From: CAZEJS01 sp964512645
Lineage (GTDB): Bacteria > Actinomycetota > Geothermincolia > Fen-727 > Anoxymicrobiaceae
Direction: 5' to 3'
DNA length: 36,947 nucleotides
NCBI GenBank assembly: GCA_964512645.1
Contig: CAZEJS010000029.1
Span: 1 to 36,947 of the forward strand
Positions 24,643-31,239 of this stretch are shown here, one piece after another (the stretch's first letter is position 1; each line of letters starts with the position of its first letter). A model generated the notes under the pieces. That model ran no database searches, was not told the DNA's origin, and saw only the letters and a program-made list of their open reading frames with translations. Made by a program: the position numbers and the translations under genes.

Positions 24643-24951
24643 TTACTTGATGCGCTTCTCGATGTTGGCGAGCCGCTTGTCGAGCGCCCTGATATCGTTC
24701 TTGGTTATCGCGCCCATGTTGTCGAGGATCCTGGTTACTTCCTTGCCTATGGCGCTCAAGAGGTCTTCCCGCTCTTTCTTGCCTTTTTCGACCAGGTCCC
24801 TGACCGCCTTGTCCGCCTGCACAATCCCCTTCGCGCCCTTGCCGCCACCCGACTTGCCTTTTTCGACCAGATCGTCGACGGTCTTTTTCGTCTCCTCCCG
24901 AATGGTGCTCATCGCGCCAAGCAGAAGATATGGAACATCCTTTGGCTCCAC
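24643..24951 (-). CDS. Phasin-like small helical protein
   Basis: 102 residues from GTG 24949-24951, with GGGGGGTG five bases upstream; the frame is open further but those residues look non-coding. It is a short paralogue of the 24187 product: YLLLGA near the start, KTVDDLVEKGK, VRDLVEKGKKEREDLLSAIG, then the end coiled coil TKNDIRALDKRLANIEKRIK. That final motif matches the C-terminal end of phasins. It is soluble with no signal peptide. It is driven by a perfect-consensus promoter, so likely very abundant, which fits a granule-coat or stress protein. Specific family naming is by pattern only. Confidence 0.8.
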   Translation of the reverse strand: MEPKDVPYLLLGAMSTIREETKKTVDDLVEKGKSGGGKGAKGIVQADKAVRDLVEKGKKEREDLLSAIGKEVTRILDNMGAITKNDIRALDKRLANIEKRIK

Positions 24952-25018
24952 GGTTACACCCCCCTTCGCCCGTGCCTGAAACAGTGACAGTCCGCTGCTT
25001 GCTGAGAAGTAATGCTCA

Positions 25019-25046
25019 ATTATAAGGGGGCTACTATCAATGTCAA
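25019..25046 (-). promoter_or_regulatory. Promoter with perfect sigma-70 consensus hexamers
   Basis: On the minus strand TTGACA (25041-25046), 16-bp spacer, TATAAT (25019-25024). Both hexamers are exact, which is rare. Transcription would start near 25012, giving a ~60-nt leader to the phasin-like gene at 24951. Confidence 0.88.
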
Positions 25047-25127
25047 GGTTCGGCCAGTTTCCCCGGCTGGATACCGCGCGTTGCGAGAGGAATCGAAGGT
25101 TCCGCATCGAATCAGGTGAGCAACCAA

Positions 25128-25157
25128 CTGGCAAACAGTGCGGCCAGGTGAGATAAT
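25128..25157 (+). promoter_or_regulatory. Candidate promoter for the KGG-repeat gene
   Basis: CTGGCA at 25128-25133, 18-bp spacer, GATAAT at 25152-25157. The matches to consensus are four and five of six. It is placed ~75 bp ahead of the GTG start, in the same intergenic region as the divergent consensus promoter. Confidence 0.55.
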
Positions 25158-25232
25158 GGCGGCGCGGACAGACGACGTTCCAACGATGCGCGGAAGTCGG
25201 TCAACGCACCAAGTCAACGGGGGGCGATTGTT

Positions 25233-25415
25233 GTGGCGAAGATGACCCGAAGCGAAGCGGGGCGCAAGGGTGGCCAGACCACGAAGAAGAAGTACGGCTC
25301 CGAATTCTACTCGAAGATCGGAAGCGTGGGAGGCAAGAAGGGCGGCCAGACCACGAAGAAGCGTTACGGCACCGAGTTCTACCAGAAGATCGGGCGCAAA
25401 GGCGGAATGAAATAG
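25233..25415 (+). CDS. KGG-motif stress-type small protein
   Basis: A 60-residue, very basic hydrophilic protein. GTG at 25233 lies after GGGGGGCG. It contains two near-identical 24-residue units (KGGQTTKKKYGSEFYSKIG and KGGQTTKKRYGTEFYQKIG) and ends GRKGGMK. The Gly-Lys-Gly-Gly pattern matches the KGG or 'stress-induced acidophilic' repeat also found in plant Em/LEA proteins and in bacterial general-stress proteins. Likely intrinsically disordered and linked to desiccation or stress tolerance; possible nucleic-acid binding is a guess. The divergent neighbours are phasin-like genes, which may share stress control. Confidence 0.88.
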   Translation: MAKMTRSEAGRKGGQTTKKKYGSEFYSKIGSVGGKKGGQTTKKRYGTEFYQKIGRKGGMK

Positions 25416-25505
25416 CTCTTGCCCGCCGGAAGCCCTTCCCGCTGACAGCCGGCACGCGAGCCGGAGACGCGAAAGCCCGCACGTTGTGTATTCGATGGTG
25501 CTCTC

Positions 25506-25994
25506 ATGTATTCAAGCCTCAATGTTCATAACCGCCTGCAGGAGCTGGACATACCTCACGAGCTGTTCAAGCTTGCCGGTCAGGCCGGAAGCCTGGAACG
25601 AGCCGCCGCCGCGCTCGGCCTCGAGCCCTGCCAGCTGGCGCGCATCGAGCTTTACCAGATCGACGGCGACCCGGTGGTGGTGATACTGCCGGGCGACAGG
25701 CAGGTCGACGAGGTGAAGCTGCGCGAGGTCGCGGGCGCGTCGGAGGTTATCAAGGTGCCCGACGGAGACATCCCTTCGCTGACGGGGTACATGGCGAACG
25801 GCCTGCCGCCGGTGGCACACAAGTCCGAGATGAACACGTACATCGATTACTACACTCTCCGCGAAGATGTGGTATATACTGGCAGCGGTGAGCCCACCGC
25901 AATCCTGAAGATAAGGTCTTACGACCTCGTCAGGGCGACGGGCGGCGAGACGGTCGATGTAGTTTCGGAATCCGTCGAAGGGCAGAACGCGTAA
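25506..25994 (+). CDS. YbaK/EbsC-type aminoacyl-tRNA deacylase
   Basis: A 162-residue protein of the usual length for the YbaK/ProX domain, which hydrolyses mischarged tRNAs such as Cys-tRNA-Pro. Visible landmarks are VVVILPGDRQVDEVKLREVAG (the GD-x-x-VD-x-x-KL region), then SLTGYMANGLPPVAHK, then YTGSGEPTAILKIRSYDL. All are at the normal spacing, and the domain fills the whole protein. ATG 25506 is used; its ribosome site is poor. A tRNA-Leu gene follows 45 bp after the stop, which is interesting but does not prove that Leu-tRNA is the substrate. The specificity of this subgroup cannot be read from sequence. Confidence 0.88.
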   Translation: MYSSLNVHNRLQELDIPHELFKLAGQAGSLERAAAALGLEPCQLARIELYQIDGDPVVVILPGDRQVDEVKLREVAGASEVIKVPDGDIPSLTGYMANGLPPVAHKSEMNTYIDYYTLREDVVYTGSGEPTAILKIRSYDLVRATGGETVDVVSESVEGQNA

Positions 25995-25998
25995 GATG

Positions 25999-26027
25999 CC
26001 CGCCGGGCGGTGAGACACCGCGGCGGG
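25999..26027 (+). terminator. GC-rich hairpin between the deacylase gene and tRNA-Leu
   Basis: Outer stem CCCGCC/GGCGGG and inner stem CGGTG/CACCG closing on AGA, with a small internal loop. There is no U tract. It may terminate the deacylase mRNA or be a processing structure 5' of the tRNA. Confidence 0.55.
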
Positions 26028-26039
26028 AACCCGGGCCGT

Positions 26040-26126
26040 GGGCGAGTGGTGGAATTGGTAGACACGCAGGGTTCAGGGTCCTGTGCTCGCAAGGGCATGA
26101 GGGTTCGAGTCCCTCCTCGCCCACCA
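26040..26126 (+). tRNA. tRNA-Leu (anticodon CAG)
   Basis: 87 nt including an encoded CCA. The acceptor GGGCGAG pairs with CTCGCCC (26116-26122), followed by discriminator A and CCA at 26124-26126. The D-arm TGGTGGAATTGGTAGACAC is typical of Leu. The anticodon stem CAGGG/TCCTG encloses loop TTCAGGG with anticodon CAG, reading CUG codons. A class II long variable arm is followed by the T-arm GAGGGTTCGAGTCCCTC. Confidence 0.97.
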
Positions 26127-26300
26127 GCTCTCCGGGGAAGCCATGTCTTTCGAGGGCTCCAGTTACGATACAGATTGGACGGTAACGCTGCCTATATGAC
26201 CATCGCGAGCGCGACAGAGCGGCGCGGCTGATGTGGGGTCGCGCGCGATCGGCTCTTTTCTGGTATCCTGTACCGCGCTCATACAACCTCACGGGAAACC

Positions 26301-27425
26301 ATGGCACAGTTCTCTAATTCCAGACCAAGATACTCCTCGGGCCGCAAGAGGAGGAGTTCGCGTTCAAGGCGATCGGCTTCGGCGGGACCAACCCCGGCGC
26401 GCAGGCGCGGCCCTGCACCGGCGCTGATTATCGTGGCCGTGGTCGTGCTGCTCGTTTTCTGCTGGATATTCGGCCGCGGGTGCGGGGGAAACCAGGAGGC
26501 CAAAGAGAACGAGAAGCTCCGCGAGTACACCTCGACTTCGAACAAGCTCATCAGCAGGTCGGCGACGGTAGGGGCGCAGTTCGAGGCGCTGCGAAACGAG
26601 GTCAAGGGAATGGCCCGCGAGGACGTCGAGAGCAAGCTCAACCAGATGGTCAGCACGTGCAAGGAGATCGCCAGGGACGCGGGCCTGGTGAAAGCGCCGT
26701 CCAAGGCCGACACGCTCCAGCCGCTGCTCGAGCTCACGTTCGACCTGCGAACCGGCGGCATCGCGCAGTACAAGAGCGCCATCCTGGATGTGCTGGACAA
26801 GAAGAATATCGACACGGCGACGCAGACAATGTCGTCCGGACTGCTCGACCTCGTGGTCAGCGACCGCTCGCTGCAACGATTCCGGGGCGGGCTGCAGGAG
26901 AAGCTCAGCCAGGCGAAGTTCGGTTTCGAGAAGGTCGCCGACTCCGTCTACCTGCCGAAAGTCGACGCGGCGCTGACCGCCGGGGTCAACGAGTACATCA
27001 ACGGCATATCCGGGGAAGAAACCGGCAACGCGCTTCACGGTGTGGCGGTCATCGGACTCACCACCGCTCCGGCGAAGGTCGATTCCACGGAGTCCGGCAT
27101 GGCGATACTGCCGTACTCGGCGACGTTCACCGTCAAAGTGACGGTGCAGAACCAGGGCAACCAGCAGGAGGACAACGTACCCGTGGTGGTGACCCTGGAA
27201 CAGGACCCGGAGGCGACCCCTCAAAAAAAGACCCAGAAGATAACCAGGCTCAAGGCGGGAGAGACGGCCACCCTGGTGTTCGAGGACATCAAGCCCGGGA
27301 CGGGCGCGGACATCGTCAACACGCTCAAAGTGACCGCGGGCCCCGTCCCCGGGGAGAAGAAACTCGACAACAACACGATGGAGATCGCCTTCATCATGCG
27401 CTCCGACTCCACCCAGACCCGCTAG
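26301..27425 (+). CDS. Membrane-anchored protein with helical domain and CARDB-like domain
   Basis: A 374-residue protein with ATG at 26301. The N-terminus (1-38) is very basic and Ser/Arg-rich, followed by one membrane helix at ~40-57 (APALIIVAVVVLLVFCWIF). The rest should be outside. Residues ~65-240 are helical and charged. Residues ~250-368 look like a CARDB/Ig-type adhesion domain: TFTVKVTVQNQGNQQEDNV, then KAGETATLVFEDIKPG, then KKLDNNTMEIAF, the common strand pattern of cell-envelope CARDB domains. A candidate -10 TATCCT lies at 26264. Function unknown; a scaffold or envelope adhesion role is inferred from the architecture. Confidence 0.82.
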   Translation: MAQFSNSRPRYSSGRKRRSSRSRRSASAGPTPARRRGPAPALIIVAVVVLLVFCWIFGRGCGGNQEAKENEKLREYTSTSNKLISRSATVGAQFEALRNEVKGMAREDVESKLNQMVSTCKEIARDAGLVKAPSKADTLQPLLELTFDLRTGGIAQYKSAILDVLDKKNIDTATQTMSSGLLDLVVSDRSLQRFRGGLQEKLSQAKFGFEKVADSVYLPKVDAALTAGVNEYINGISGEETGNALHGVAVIGLTTAPAKVDSTESGMAILPYSATFTVKVTVQNQGNQQEDNVPVVVTLEQDPEATPQKKTQKITRLKAGETATLVFEDIKPGTGADIVNTLKVTAGPVPGEKKLDNNTMEIAFIMRSDSTQTR

Positions 27426-27452
27426 AGGGGTTCCCCCGCAGTTCGTCGCCTG

Positions 27453-27479
27453 CCGCCGCGGGACATCCCGTGCCGGCGG
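27453..27479 (+). terminator. Nested hairpin after the CARDB-like gene
   Basis: Outer stem CCGCCG (27453-27458) and CGGCGG (27474-27479) around an inner CGGGA-CA-TCCCG. It lies 28 bp after the stop. There is no U tract, as with the other GC-rich hairpins at gene ends in this window. Confidence 0.55.
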
Positions 27480-27619
27480 GGACCCATTTCTCCACGGCCG
27501 GAAGGCGCCGTGACGGTGAAGCCAACGGAAGGAGAACCGAAAGCGCCCGGCCGCGCAAGGGGCGGGGCACTCGTTTGAAGAAGTGCCAGGGTAGAGGACT
27601 CTTCGACGGGAGGTTTGAG

Positions 27620-28225
27620 ATGACCGGTGCAAGGAGGTTCTTCACCGCCGCCGCGTGCGCCGCCATCGTGCTCGCGCTCTCCGCGAGCGCCGGGTGCGGT
27701 CAGGGCAAAGGTGTCATCAGCTCGGTGACCCCGAAGAAAGGCCTCGCGGGCACGGGCTTCAAGATCTCGGGCAGTTCGTTCGGGAAGGCCGGGGACGGGA
27801 GCAAGGTGACCGTCGGGGGCAGGAAGGCGAAGGTGGTCGCCTGGGGCGACACCTCGATAACCGCGGTCGTGCCCGGAGAACTCAAGGCCGGCTCCCACAA
27901 GGTTGTTGTGGTCAACGCCGGGGGGAAGAGCAACGCCGCCGGTTATACCGTGCACCCCACCTACTCGGGGTCTACGCCGCTTCCCGCCATGGCCAGCTGG
28001 CTCAAGAGCGAGGGCATCGATGCCAGCGGGTACGAGTACTCAGTGGTTGCGACCAGCGCGATCGACCCCGGGTGGAAGCTCGACAAGGCCGCCAAGGCCG
28101 GAAGCAGGACGTACTACTTCCTGTTCCACAAGAAAACGGACGGCTGGACGATCGTGGACGTCGGAGAACGACTGACCGCTTCACAGGTGAAAGCCGCCGG
28201 CGCCCCCGCCGACCTCAAGCCGTGA
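27620..28225 (+). CDS. IPT/TIG-domain lipoprotein with one C-terminal repeat domain
   Basis: A 201-residue protein. ATG at 27620 follows GGGAGGTTTGAG. The lipobox SASAGC places the lipid on Cys26. Residues ~31-112 are an IPT/TIG fold (VISSVTPKKGLAGTGFKISG, KVTVGGRKAKVVAWGDTSIT). Residues ~121-199 match both C-terminal domains of the lipoprotein at 14719: KSEGIDAS, then YSVVATSAIDPGWKLD, then YYFLFHKKTDGWTIVD, ending GAPADLKP. The two genes are clear paralogues, 12 kb apart, differing by one domain copy. It ends 3 bp before the convergent larC. The upstream 194 bp holds a hairpin but no recognised promoter. Function unknown. Confidence 0.88.
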   Translation: MTGARRFFTAAACAAIVLALSASAGCGQGKGVISSVTPKKGLAGTGFKISGSSFGKAGDGSKVTVGGRKAKVVAWGDTSITAVVPGELKAGSHKVVVVNAGGKSNAAGYTVHPTYSGSTPLPAMASWLKSEGIDASGYEYSVVATSAIDPGWKLDKAAKAGSRTYYFLFHKKTDGWTIVDVGERLTASQVKAAGAPADLKP

Positions 28226-28228
28226 CTC

Positions 28229-29404
28229 TCATTCCAGGGACTGCTGGGCCAGGAGCTGCGCGGCGCGGAACACATCCTTGATCGGCACCCCGCTCTCACC
28301 GGCGATCCTGGCGCAGTCGGAGAACTCGGGCGAGACGCTGGTGACGTGACCGCCCTCGCGGCCTATCTTCACGCGAACCGGGCCCCACCGGGTCTCGACC
28401 TCGACGAACGCCCGCTCGATCGCTTTCTTCATCACCGTGGACGTGCGAAGGCCGAAGGTGCTCGTCTCTTCCAGCAGAATGCTCTTGAGGTCACTCGCCT
28501 CGGCGGGGGAACTCAGCACGTTTATAACCACGCCGGGCCGGGTCTTCTTCATCTGGGTCGGGGTGAGCCACACGTCGTGGGCCCCCGCGGCGAAAAGGCG
28601 CTCCATGACGTACTCGTAGAACTCCGGGTTCATGTCGTCGACGTTGGTCGAGATGACGTACGCCAGTTGTTCGCCGTCCCCGGGGGTGTCGGCGAGATCG
28701 CCGGTGACCACTCGAAGGATGTTGGGTACGCCGATGTCCTTGGACCCGGCCCCGTAGCCGATAGCGCCTATCTTCATGGGGGGCATGACCCCGAATGCGC
28801 CTGCCAGGGACTTCACGATGGCCGCGCCCGTCGGGGTGACGATCTCTGTGGGGATGCCGCGCCCGTACGTGGGCGTGTCCCCGAGGATCTCCAGCACCGC
28901 GGGGGCGGGCACCGGGAGCGAACCGTGCTGGGTCTTGATCATTCCGTGACCGAGTGGCAGCGGGCTGGCAAAGGCCTCGGTGATGCCGAGGGCGCTCATG
29001 CCGTATGCGGTGCCGACAATGTCCACGATCGAGTCCACGGCGCCGACCTCGTGGAAATGCACCTGGTCTACGGGCTTGTTGTGAATGACCGACTCCGCGC
29101 TCGCTATCCGCATGAATATCTCGAGGCTCATGGCTTTGACAGGTCCGGGAAGGTCACTGTTCTCGATTACGTCCCTGATGTTATTGAACGTCCGGACGAG
29201 GACCGACTCGGGGACGATCACGTCCACCTTGGTGGCGCGCAGGCCGTAACTCATGACGTCGCGCGATTCGATGCGGAACTCCTCCAGGTCCAGCGAGGAC
29301 AGACCGCGCGCCAGCTCGTCGATGTCGAGCCCCAGGTCGACAAGCGCTCCCAGCACCATGTCCCCGCTCACTCCGCTGAAGCAGTCGAAGTATGCGACCC
29401 TCAT
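28229..29404 (-). CDS. larC: Nickel insertion protein LarC (pincer cofactor biosynthesis)
   Basis: A 391-residue protein of the DUF111/LarC family, which inserts nickel into the pyridinium-bisthiocarboxylic acid mononucleotide using CTP to finish the nickel-pincer nucleotide cofactor. Landmarks: AYFDCFSGVSGDMVLGALVDLG at the N-terminus, VHFHEVGAVDSIVDIVGTAY, the mid-region TPTGAAIVKSL, and TNVDDMNPEFYEYVMERLFAAGAHDVW. It is one continuous frame, in contrast to Lactobacillus plantarum, where larC1 and larC2 need a frameshift. Last gene of the larE-larB-larC operon; its ATG overlaps the larB stop as ATGA (29401-29404). It ends 3 bp from the convergent lipoprotein gene. Confidence 0.95.
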   Translation of the reverse strand: MRVAYFDCFSGVSGDMVLGALVDLGLDIDELARGLSSLDLEEFRIESRDVMSYGLRATKVDVIVPESVLVRTFNNIRDVIENSDLPGPVKAMSLEIFMRIASAESVIHNKPVDQVHFHEVGAVDSIVDIVGTAYGMSALGITEAFASPLPLGHGMIKTQHGSLPVPAPAVLEILGDTPTYGRGIPTEIVTPTGAAIVKSLAGAFGVMPPMKIGAIGYGAGSKDIGVPNILRVVTGDLADTPGDGEQLAYVISTNVDDMNPEFYEYVMERLFAAGAHDVWLTPTQMKKTRPGVVINVLSSPAEASDLKSILLEETSTFGLRTSTVMKKAIERAFVEVETRWGPVRVKIGREGGHVTSVSPEFSDCARIAGESGVPIKDVFRAAQLLAQQSLE

Positions 29405-30177
29405 CCGCCACCGGCCTTTCCCCTGGAGACCAGCCTGTTAACGAGGCCGGCGAGATAGCCGGCCCCGAACCCGTTATCGATGTTGACCACGCTTACGCCC
29501 GCCGCGCAGGAGTTCATCATCGCCAGCAGCGCCGCCAGTCCTCCGAACGAGGCCCCGTAGCCTACGCTGGTGGGCACGGCGATCACGGGACAGGAGGCGA
29601 ACCCACCCACCAGGCTAGCGAGCGCCCCTTCCATCCCGGCGACCACGACGATGGCGTTCGACCTGTCGAGCTCCTCCTTGTGCGCGAACAGGCGGTGGGC
29701 GCCGGCCACTCCGACGTCGTAGAAACGCCTGGAGTCGCTGCCCATGACCGTCGCGGTGACCCACGCCTCCTCCGCCACCGGCATGTCGGCGGTGCCGGCG
29801 GAGACGATCGAGACCCGTCCGTAGGGCTCGCTCCGTTCGCGTTCTATCGCTACGGCGCGCGCCTCAGGGTAGTAGACCGCGCGGTCGTCCAGTTCGCGCA
29901 CCCTCCCGTAGACCTCGGTGCCGGCACGGGTGAGGAGGACGTTGCCCTTGTTTTTCTCCAGGAGGGCCTCCGTTATCCGCGTGATCTGCTCGAGAGTCTT
30001 GTGCTCGCAGAAGACCACCTCGGCGAATCCCTGGCGCAGCTCGCGGTGATGGTCCACCTTCGCGAAGCCGAGGTCGGTGAACGGCATCGAACGGAGACGG
30101 GCCAACGCCTCCGCCGCCGGGAGTCTGCCCGCCTCGACCTCCTCCAGGAGCTGGCGGATGGAGTCCTCGTAGGTCAT
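29401..30177 (-). CDS. larB: Pincer cofactor biosynthesis carboxylase/hydrolase LarB
   Basis: A 258-residue protein of the LarB family, related to the PurE carboxylase. It carboxylates the pyridinium ring of nicotinic acid adenine dinucleotide and releases AMP, giving the substrate of LarE. The N-terminal helical part begins MTYEDSIRQLLEEVEAGRL. The PurE-like core has VSIVSAGTADMPVAEEA, GVAGAHRLF, IVVVAGMEGALASLVGG and PTSVGYGASFGGLAALLAMM. Translation is coupled on both sides: ATG overlaps the larE stop (30174-30177) and its stop overlaps the larC start. Complete. Confidence 0.95.
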   Translation of the reverse strand: MTYEDSIRQLLEEVEAGRLPAAEALARLRSMPFTDLGFAKVDHHRELRQGFAEVVFCEHKTLEQITRITEALLEKNKGNVLLTRAGTEVYGRVRELDDRAVYYPEARAVAIERERSEPYGRVSIVSAGTADMPVAEEAWVTATVMGSDSRRFYDVGVAGAHRLFAHKEELDRSNAIVVVAGMEGALASLVGGFASCPVIAVPTSVGYGASFGGLAALLAMMNSCAAGVSVVNIDNGFGAGYLAGLVNRLVSRGKAGGG

Positions 30178-31001
30178 GGCGGACCCGCCGAGAGAGCCTC
30201 GTTCAAGGCCCCCGTCCGGTAGCCGGCGAGGTCGAGAGTCACGTAAGTGAAGCCGAGCGACCGCATCCTGTCAACAACCCGCTCGCGAATGCCGTCCGCG
30301 GCTAGCCGTGCCAGGCCATGCTGGCCGACCTCTATCCGGGCGACGCCCCCCTCGAGACAGCGCAGGCGCACGTCCTTGAAGTCCAGCTCCCGGAGGAAAT
30401 CCTCCCCGGTGTTGATGACCTCGAGTTTCTCCCGGCTGATCCTCTCCCCGTAAGGGATGCGTGTCGCCAGGCAGGTGCCGGCGGGCATGTCCCAGGTCGC
30501 CAGGCCCAGCTCCCGGGAGAGGGCGCGGATTTCGTACTTGTAGAACCCGGCCTCGACAAGGGGGCTGCGGATGGAAAGCTCCTCGGCCGCCGCCATGCCC
30601 GGCCGGTAATCGCCGAGGTCGTCCGCGTGAGTGCCTTCGACGACCTCGTTGATGCCCTCGCGGGTGGCGACGTCCACCAGCCTGGAAAACCGGCCGCGCT
30701 TACAAAGGTAGCAGCGCTCCGGCGGGTTGGAGGTGAAGTCATCGTCGGAGAGCTCGTCCGATTCTATGACAATCTGCTCCACCTTGCAGCGGGCGGACAT
30801 CCTGGCTGCGGTCTCCATCATGGAGCGCGGGTGGAGAGGCGAATCGACTGTTGCCGCCAGGAAGTTCTCGCCGAGCGCCTCGGCGCCCACGGCAAGGAGA
30901 AGGGTGCTGTCCACTCCGCCGGAGTACGCCAGCAGCGCGCTGCCCATTTCCGACAGGGAACTCTTGAGCCTGTAATACTTCTCGTTCAGGCCGGCATCCA
31001 T
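30174..31001 (-). CDS. larE: Pincer cofactor sulfur transferase LarE, three-cysteine type
   Basis: 275 residues from ATG 30999-31001, which has AGGCGG upstream. GTG 31034 is an in-frame alternative without a ribosome site. The PP-loop SGGVDS is at 27-32, for ATP-dependent adenylylation of the substrate carboxylates before sulfur insertion. Three cysteines stand at key sites: Cys97 and Cys100 in RCYLCKRGRF and Cys177 in AGTCLATRIPYG. The L. plantarum enzyme sacrifices only the equivalent of the last one, while the CxxC plus C pattern belongs to forms thought to hold a 4Fe-4S cluster and work catalytically. First gene of the operon; no larA lies downstream or upstream here. Confidence 0.94.
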   Translation of the reverse strand: MDAGLNEKYYRLKSSLSEMGSALLAYSGGVDSTLLLAVGAEALGENFLAATVDSPLHPRSMMETAARMSARCKVEQIVIESDELSDDDFTSNPPERCYLCKRGRFSRLVDVATREGINEVVEGTHADDLGDYRPGMAAAEELSIRSPLVEAGFYKYEIRALSRELGLATWDMPAGTCLATRIPYGERISREKLEVINTGEDFLRELDFKDVRLRCLEGGVARIEVGQHGLARLAADGIRERVVDRMRSLGFTYVTLDLAGYRTGALNEALSAGPP

Positions 31002-31039
31002 GACACGTACCGCCTGTGCGTTTTTGACAGTCACGGATT

Positions 31040-31045
31040 ATCATA
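31040..31045 (-). promoter_or_regulatory. Candidate -10 element of the lar operon
   Basis: TATGAT on the minus strand, five of six consensus positions. There is no convincing -35. Transcription would start near 31033, giving ~32 nt of leader to the ATG at 31001, or a leaderless GTG at 31034. Confidence 0.45.
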
Positions 31046-31180
31046 CAACATCCGGACCACTCCCCCGGACGGCCCGGCGCCGCAGGAGGCCGCGTCTCCG
31101 CCGGAGGGAAGCCCCGGAGGAAGGGGAGGAGGGACCGAAGGGCACCCACCTCTCGGGCAATCGGACACCCCCACATGTTG

Positions 31181-31186
31181 TATAAT
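31181..31186 (+). promoter_or_regulatory. Candidate -10 element of the DUF4446-pheA unit
   Basis: An exact TATAAT preceded by TGTTG. The -35 region is poor. The start of transcription would be near 31193, ~47 nt ahead of ATG 31240. Confidence 0.55.
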
Positions 31187-31239
31187 CCAGATTTGTGCCG
31201 CGGGGCACGTCCCCGGGAAGGGGAAGAGAGAGCAGGTCC

